Shown here in pieces: positions 61,860-64,000 of a stretch of 64,000 bases of DNA. Positions within the stretch are counted from its first letter, which is position 1. The number at the start of each line of letters is the position of its first letter. A program made the position numbers and the translations under genes. Below the pieces are notes generated by a model. The model made no database searches and had not been told where the DNA came from. It saw only the letters and a program-made list of their open reading frames with translations. This DNA comes from Microcoleus sp. EPA2 (GTDB taxonomy: Bacteria; Cyanobacteriota; Cyanobacteriia; Cyanobacteriales; Microcoleaceae), in the NCBI GenBank assembly GCA_020882975.1, contig JAHRFD010000006.1:124001-188000 (forward strand). Direction: 5' to 3'.

Positions 61860-62981
61860 ATGTCCGATCGACTTTTAGAAGAACTTTCCGAAGTTGACTC
61901 TGAAGAGTTTGGCGAGATATTGGAAACGCCAAGGGAACAGGGCAGACTTAATAATACCAAAAATAATTCCATACAATCCGCTGAAAATTCGCAAAGTTTG
62001 TCCGATTCTCCAGATACATTCCCAGAAGATGCAGTAGAAGAAAAGTTGAAATCAGATGGGAGTAAGCTAAATGAAGAGGAGTTTTGGGAACTCATAGACG
62101 ATGATTCGAGGGAAAGAGAAGCTCTGAACAGAGATCCTTTATCGGCCCCTCCCATGTACGAGAGAGATACTGAGTCACTAATTAGCCAGGTACTCAAGGG
62201 AAAAGACTCCAAATTTCGCTCTCATGTCATTCAGACAGCTTACCGATACGGCCTCAATAAAAATGACCCACTTTTTATCGTATTACTGGCGACAGGTCAA
62301 CTCGAACTACTGTTAGAAAAAAAACCGCAAGAAATTGACCAGTTTTTCAAGAATTGGCAATCTCAATGGCAAGGTGATTTGAAAGATTCTCAAGCTGTTA
62401 TTTCTCAAGAACTGGAACAAGTTCGCCAGCTTACTGAAAATTGGGAAAAAGAAAGCAGGGAGTTTTTAGAACGGCAGGGAAAAGCGGCTGTTAAGGTGCA
62501 ACATCGCCACATTTCCAACTCAGTTTACACCCTGGTGCGACAAGCAGCTTTAGAGAAAGTTGCTCACGATATTTGGTCGGTGATTTTTGGGAGCGGGGTG
62601 GTGTTAGGGGCGATGGCGATCGGCGCGTTTATCGGGTTAGCGCTGCCCCGGTTCATTCCAGCGCCTGAACTCGACCCAAAAGGGCCGCGCCAGCTCACTT
62701 TAGAACAAGCCGTAGCGCTCGAATGGGGGCTGAGCAAAGAGGGTCAGTTTGCTCGCAAGAACGCGGATACAATTCAGTGGGCAACCAGCAATGAAGGAAA
62801 ATATGCTCGCCAATTTATGAGCTGGAATCAAGCTTTGTTGAGCGAGAAAGGTGGCAAAAAACTGTGTGAAACTGAGATAAATCGATTGGGGGTGACGCTG
62901 ACAGTAGAAGGTAAACCTGCACAAAAAGGATTTTGTACTTTGTGGATTCGCTCCCCTCAAGAACGACAGTTTGTTCCTTGA
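61860..62981 (+). CDS. Single-span membrane protein of unknown function
   Basis: The first 120 residues are acidic and disordered (EELSEVDSEEFGEILETP). The middle (about 110-230) is helical with a glutamine-rich stretch (WQSQWQGDLKDSQAVISQEL and QLTENWEKESREFLER). One transmembrane helix lies near 244-266 (IFGSGVVLGAMAIGAFIGLALP). A C-terminal domain of about 105 residues (LTLEQAVALEWGLSKEGQFA to TLWIRSP) follows. The ribosome site AGGAGG is strong. Similar proteins are known from cyanobacterial plasmids without a function. Confidence 0.7.
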   Translation: MSDRLLEELSEVDSEEFGEILETPREQGRLNNTKNNSIQSAENSQSLSDSPDTFPEDAVEEKLKSDGSKLNEEEFWELIDDDSREREALNRDPLSAPPMYERDTESLISQVLKGKDSKFRSHVIQTAYRYGLNKNDPLFIVLLATGQLELLLEKKPQEIDQFFKNWQSQWQGDLKDSQAVISQELEQVRQLTENWEKESREFLERQGKAAVKVQHRHISNSVYTLVRQAALEKVAHDIWSVIFGSGVVLGAMAIGAFIGLALPRFIPAPELDPKGPRQLTLEQAVALEWGLSKEGQFARKNADTIQWATSNEGKYARQFMSWNQALLSEKGGKKLCETEINRLGVTLTVEGKPAQKGFCTLWIRSPQERQFVP

Positions 62982-63039
62982 GGGCAAATACTAAAGTCTT
63001 GAGTGGGATGTAAATAAGTTAGCTTAACAGGAGAAATCT

Positions 63040-63462
63040 ATGATTGCCAATTTGAACAATCAGCCGTTACCTGACCAAAATCAGAAGCAAGTGCAGTCGC
63101 AAATATCGGGTGTTTTAGTTGCACTAAACGACCCATTCGATGAGATGGTTTGGGATTACTGTTTGAGTCAAACATACCCAATATCGGAACAGATTAAGAT
63201 TGTACTGAGTGCTTTCTGGGGACCGTTTGCTGCCAAAAATGCTAGCAAGTGTCCTGAGCGAGTGCGAGCAATAGCTTGTTATTCACTGCAACAATTAGCA
63301 GCTCAACAAAAATTGATTGACTCAGTGTTTGAACTATCAAGTGAATCAACTAAAATTTCCGAAGTTATTGCTGTTATCAAAAAGAAGAATAGTTGTGAGG
63401 CACTCAATCAAGTTTGTGTCTATCCTCAATCTGTTCTAAATACTGCAATTCGGTGGGAGTAA
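63040..63462 (+). CDS. Protein of unknown function
   Basis: A 140-residue helical protein, beginning MIANLNNQPLPDQNQKQV and containing FDEMVWDYCLSQTYPISEQI. AGGAG precedes it by seven bases. The last 59 bp overlap the converging gene at 63404. No family is recognised. Confidence 0.55.
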   Translation: MIANLNNQPLPDQNQKQVQSQISGVLVALNDPFDEMVWDYCLSQTYPISEQIKIVLSAFWGPFAAKNASKCPERVRAIACYSLQQLAAQQKLIDSVFELSSESTKISEVIAVIKKKNSCEALNQVCVYPQSVLNTAIRWE

Positions 63463-64000
63463 GAACCGTTGCTCTTTCTAACAAGTTCAGAATTTCGACT
63501 TCAAAGGGATCTAGATTTCCTAATTTGTGAAGTCGGCCAGTGCGATCGCAAATTTCTTGAAGTCCCGGTTGATTTTCGAGCGGTACAGCAGTAAGAGCTG
63601 AGTGTTTGAAGGTATGCAAATTCATGGCAAGAGTAGGGATGTGCCGCATCCACACGGTAGCCGTTTTCTCGCCCACTGACTGAATGCGCCCCAACCGACC
63701 GTTAACGTCCTGGCGATCGGGCGCGTACACTTCCACTAAGGCACCCATTTTGAGCGTCAGGTGGTGAGCGATAGCAGGTTTATCTTCAGGCTTTACCGAA
63801 CGGCACCGCCCCTGTAAAGTTTTGGCAACTTGAGCCGGACGACTGCGAGCATCCGAAGCCAAAGCAAGAACTTCCTTCTTTGTCAGCCCAGCAGAGCGGT
63901 TAAGAATCTTCCACTTCACATCTTCTCCTCCAAGAGAACTGAGGGCATCCACAGCTTGAGTAAATTTGGCATCCCGGTAAATCGTCCTAGGGGAAGCTTT
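63404..64000 (-). CDS. DNA-binding-like protein, 5' end outside the window
   Basis: The reading frame stays open beyond the internal GTG at 63952 to the window end, adding KASPRTIYRDAKFTQAV, so the true start lies outside. That part resembles a helix-turn-helix (SPRTIYRD), followed by LTKKEVLALASDARSRPAQV, another helical pair. A small beta domain (GALVEVYAPDRQDVNGRLGR and TATVWMRHI) comes next. A regulatory or partition role fits but is not shown. The 3' end converges with the gene at 63040. Confidence 0.55.
   Translation of the reverse strand, partial: KASPRTIYRDAKFTQAVDALSSLGGEDVKWKILNRSAGLTKKEVLALASDARSRPAQVAKTLQGRCRSVKPEDKPAIAHHLTLKMGALVEVYAPDRQDVNGRLGRIQSVGEKTATVWMRHIPTLAMNLHTFKHSALTAVPLENQPGLQEICDRTGRLHKLGNLDPFEVEILNLLERATVLTPTELQYLEQIEDRHKLD

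Overview
This window is best read as part of a large conjugative plasmid, or a plasmid-derived accessory region, from a filamentous cyanobacterium. The HIP1 octamer GCGATCGC recurs throughout. The Ser/Thr kinases (zinc ribbon-kinase-WD40, and kinase-transmembrane-proline-rich) are of cyanobacterial type. Plasmid genes dominate: ParA/ParB, a type IV secretion cluster, MobC and relaxase, an actin-like partition-type operon, TnpB units and foldback elements. I see no rRNA, tRNA or CRISPR array, and no recognisable replication initiator or VirD4 coupling protein.

Layout. 0.1-9.7 kb: tyrosine recombinase, IS1341-type tnpB, a duplicated-domain protein, an alpha/beta hydrolase, a tnpB remnant, a HIRAN/HipA-like kinase pair and parAB. 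9.9-12.4 kb: hybrid histidine kinase. 12.9-23.1 kb (minus strand): T4SS cluster running VirB2/3-like, VirB4, VirB5-like, VirB6-like, VirB8-like, VirB10, VirB9-like. 23.2-31.0 kb (minus): a repeat-rich 801-residue protein, a 1190-residue protein with the signatures of the two-barrel RNA polymerase superfamily in its single-chain RdRP/QDE-1-like form, and a Gp157-family protein. 31.1-34.3 kb: membrane-anchored nuclease-like protein, Fic, GIY-YIG. 34.7-36.9 kb: relaxase and MobC. 37.8-44.8 kb: type I restriction-modification operon with an extra PIN-like gene between hsdR and hsdM. 45.8-53.2 kb: MerR-like regulator, kinases and a CBASS operon (CD-NTase, E2-like protein, Cap4). 54-58 kb: mostly truncated or unknown genes. 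58.4-61.4 kb: ParM-like actin, small partner, ParA-like ATPase. The right end holds unknown genes, the last one running out of the window.

Main observations. (1) The 1190-residue protein has both barrel signatures of a single-chain RNA polymerase, including a DFDGD metal-binding motif. (2) The PIN-like protein inside the hsd operon ends in a copy of the C-terminal domain of HsdR, so it probably docks on the same methyltransferase core; this suggests a guard nuclease analogous to PrrC. (3) A palindromic GC-rich element (core close to CCCTCCAATTGGAGGGGG, followed by TCACTTT) lies about 80-150 nt upstream of five operons, in the same orientation relative to each gene: the T4SS leader gene, the 801-residue gene, the polymerase-like gene, mobC-relaxase and the ParM-like operon. 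It looks like the control element of a plasmid transfer and maintenance regulon.
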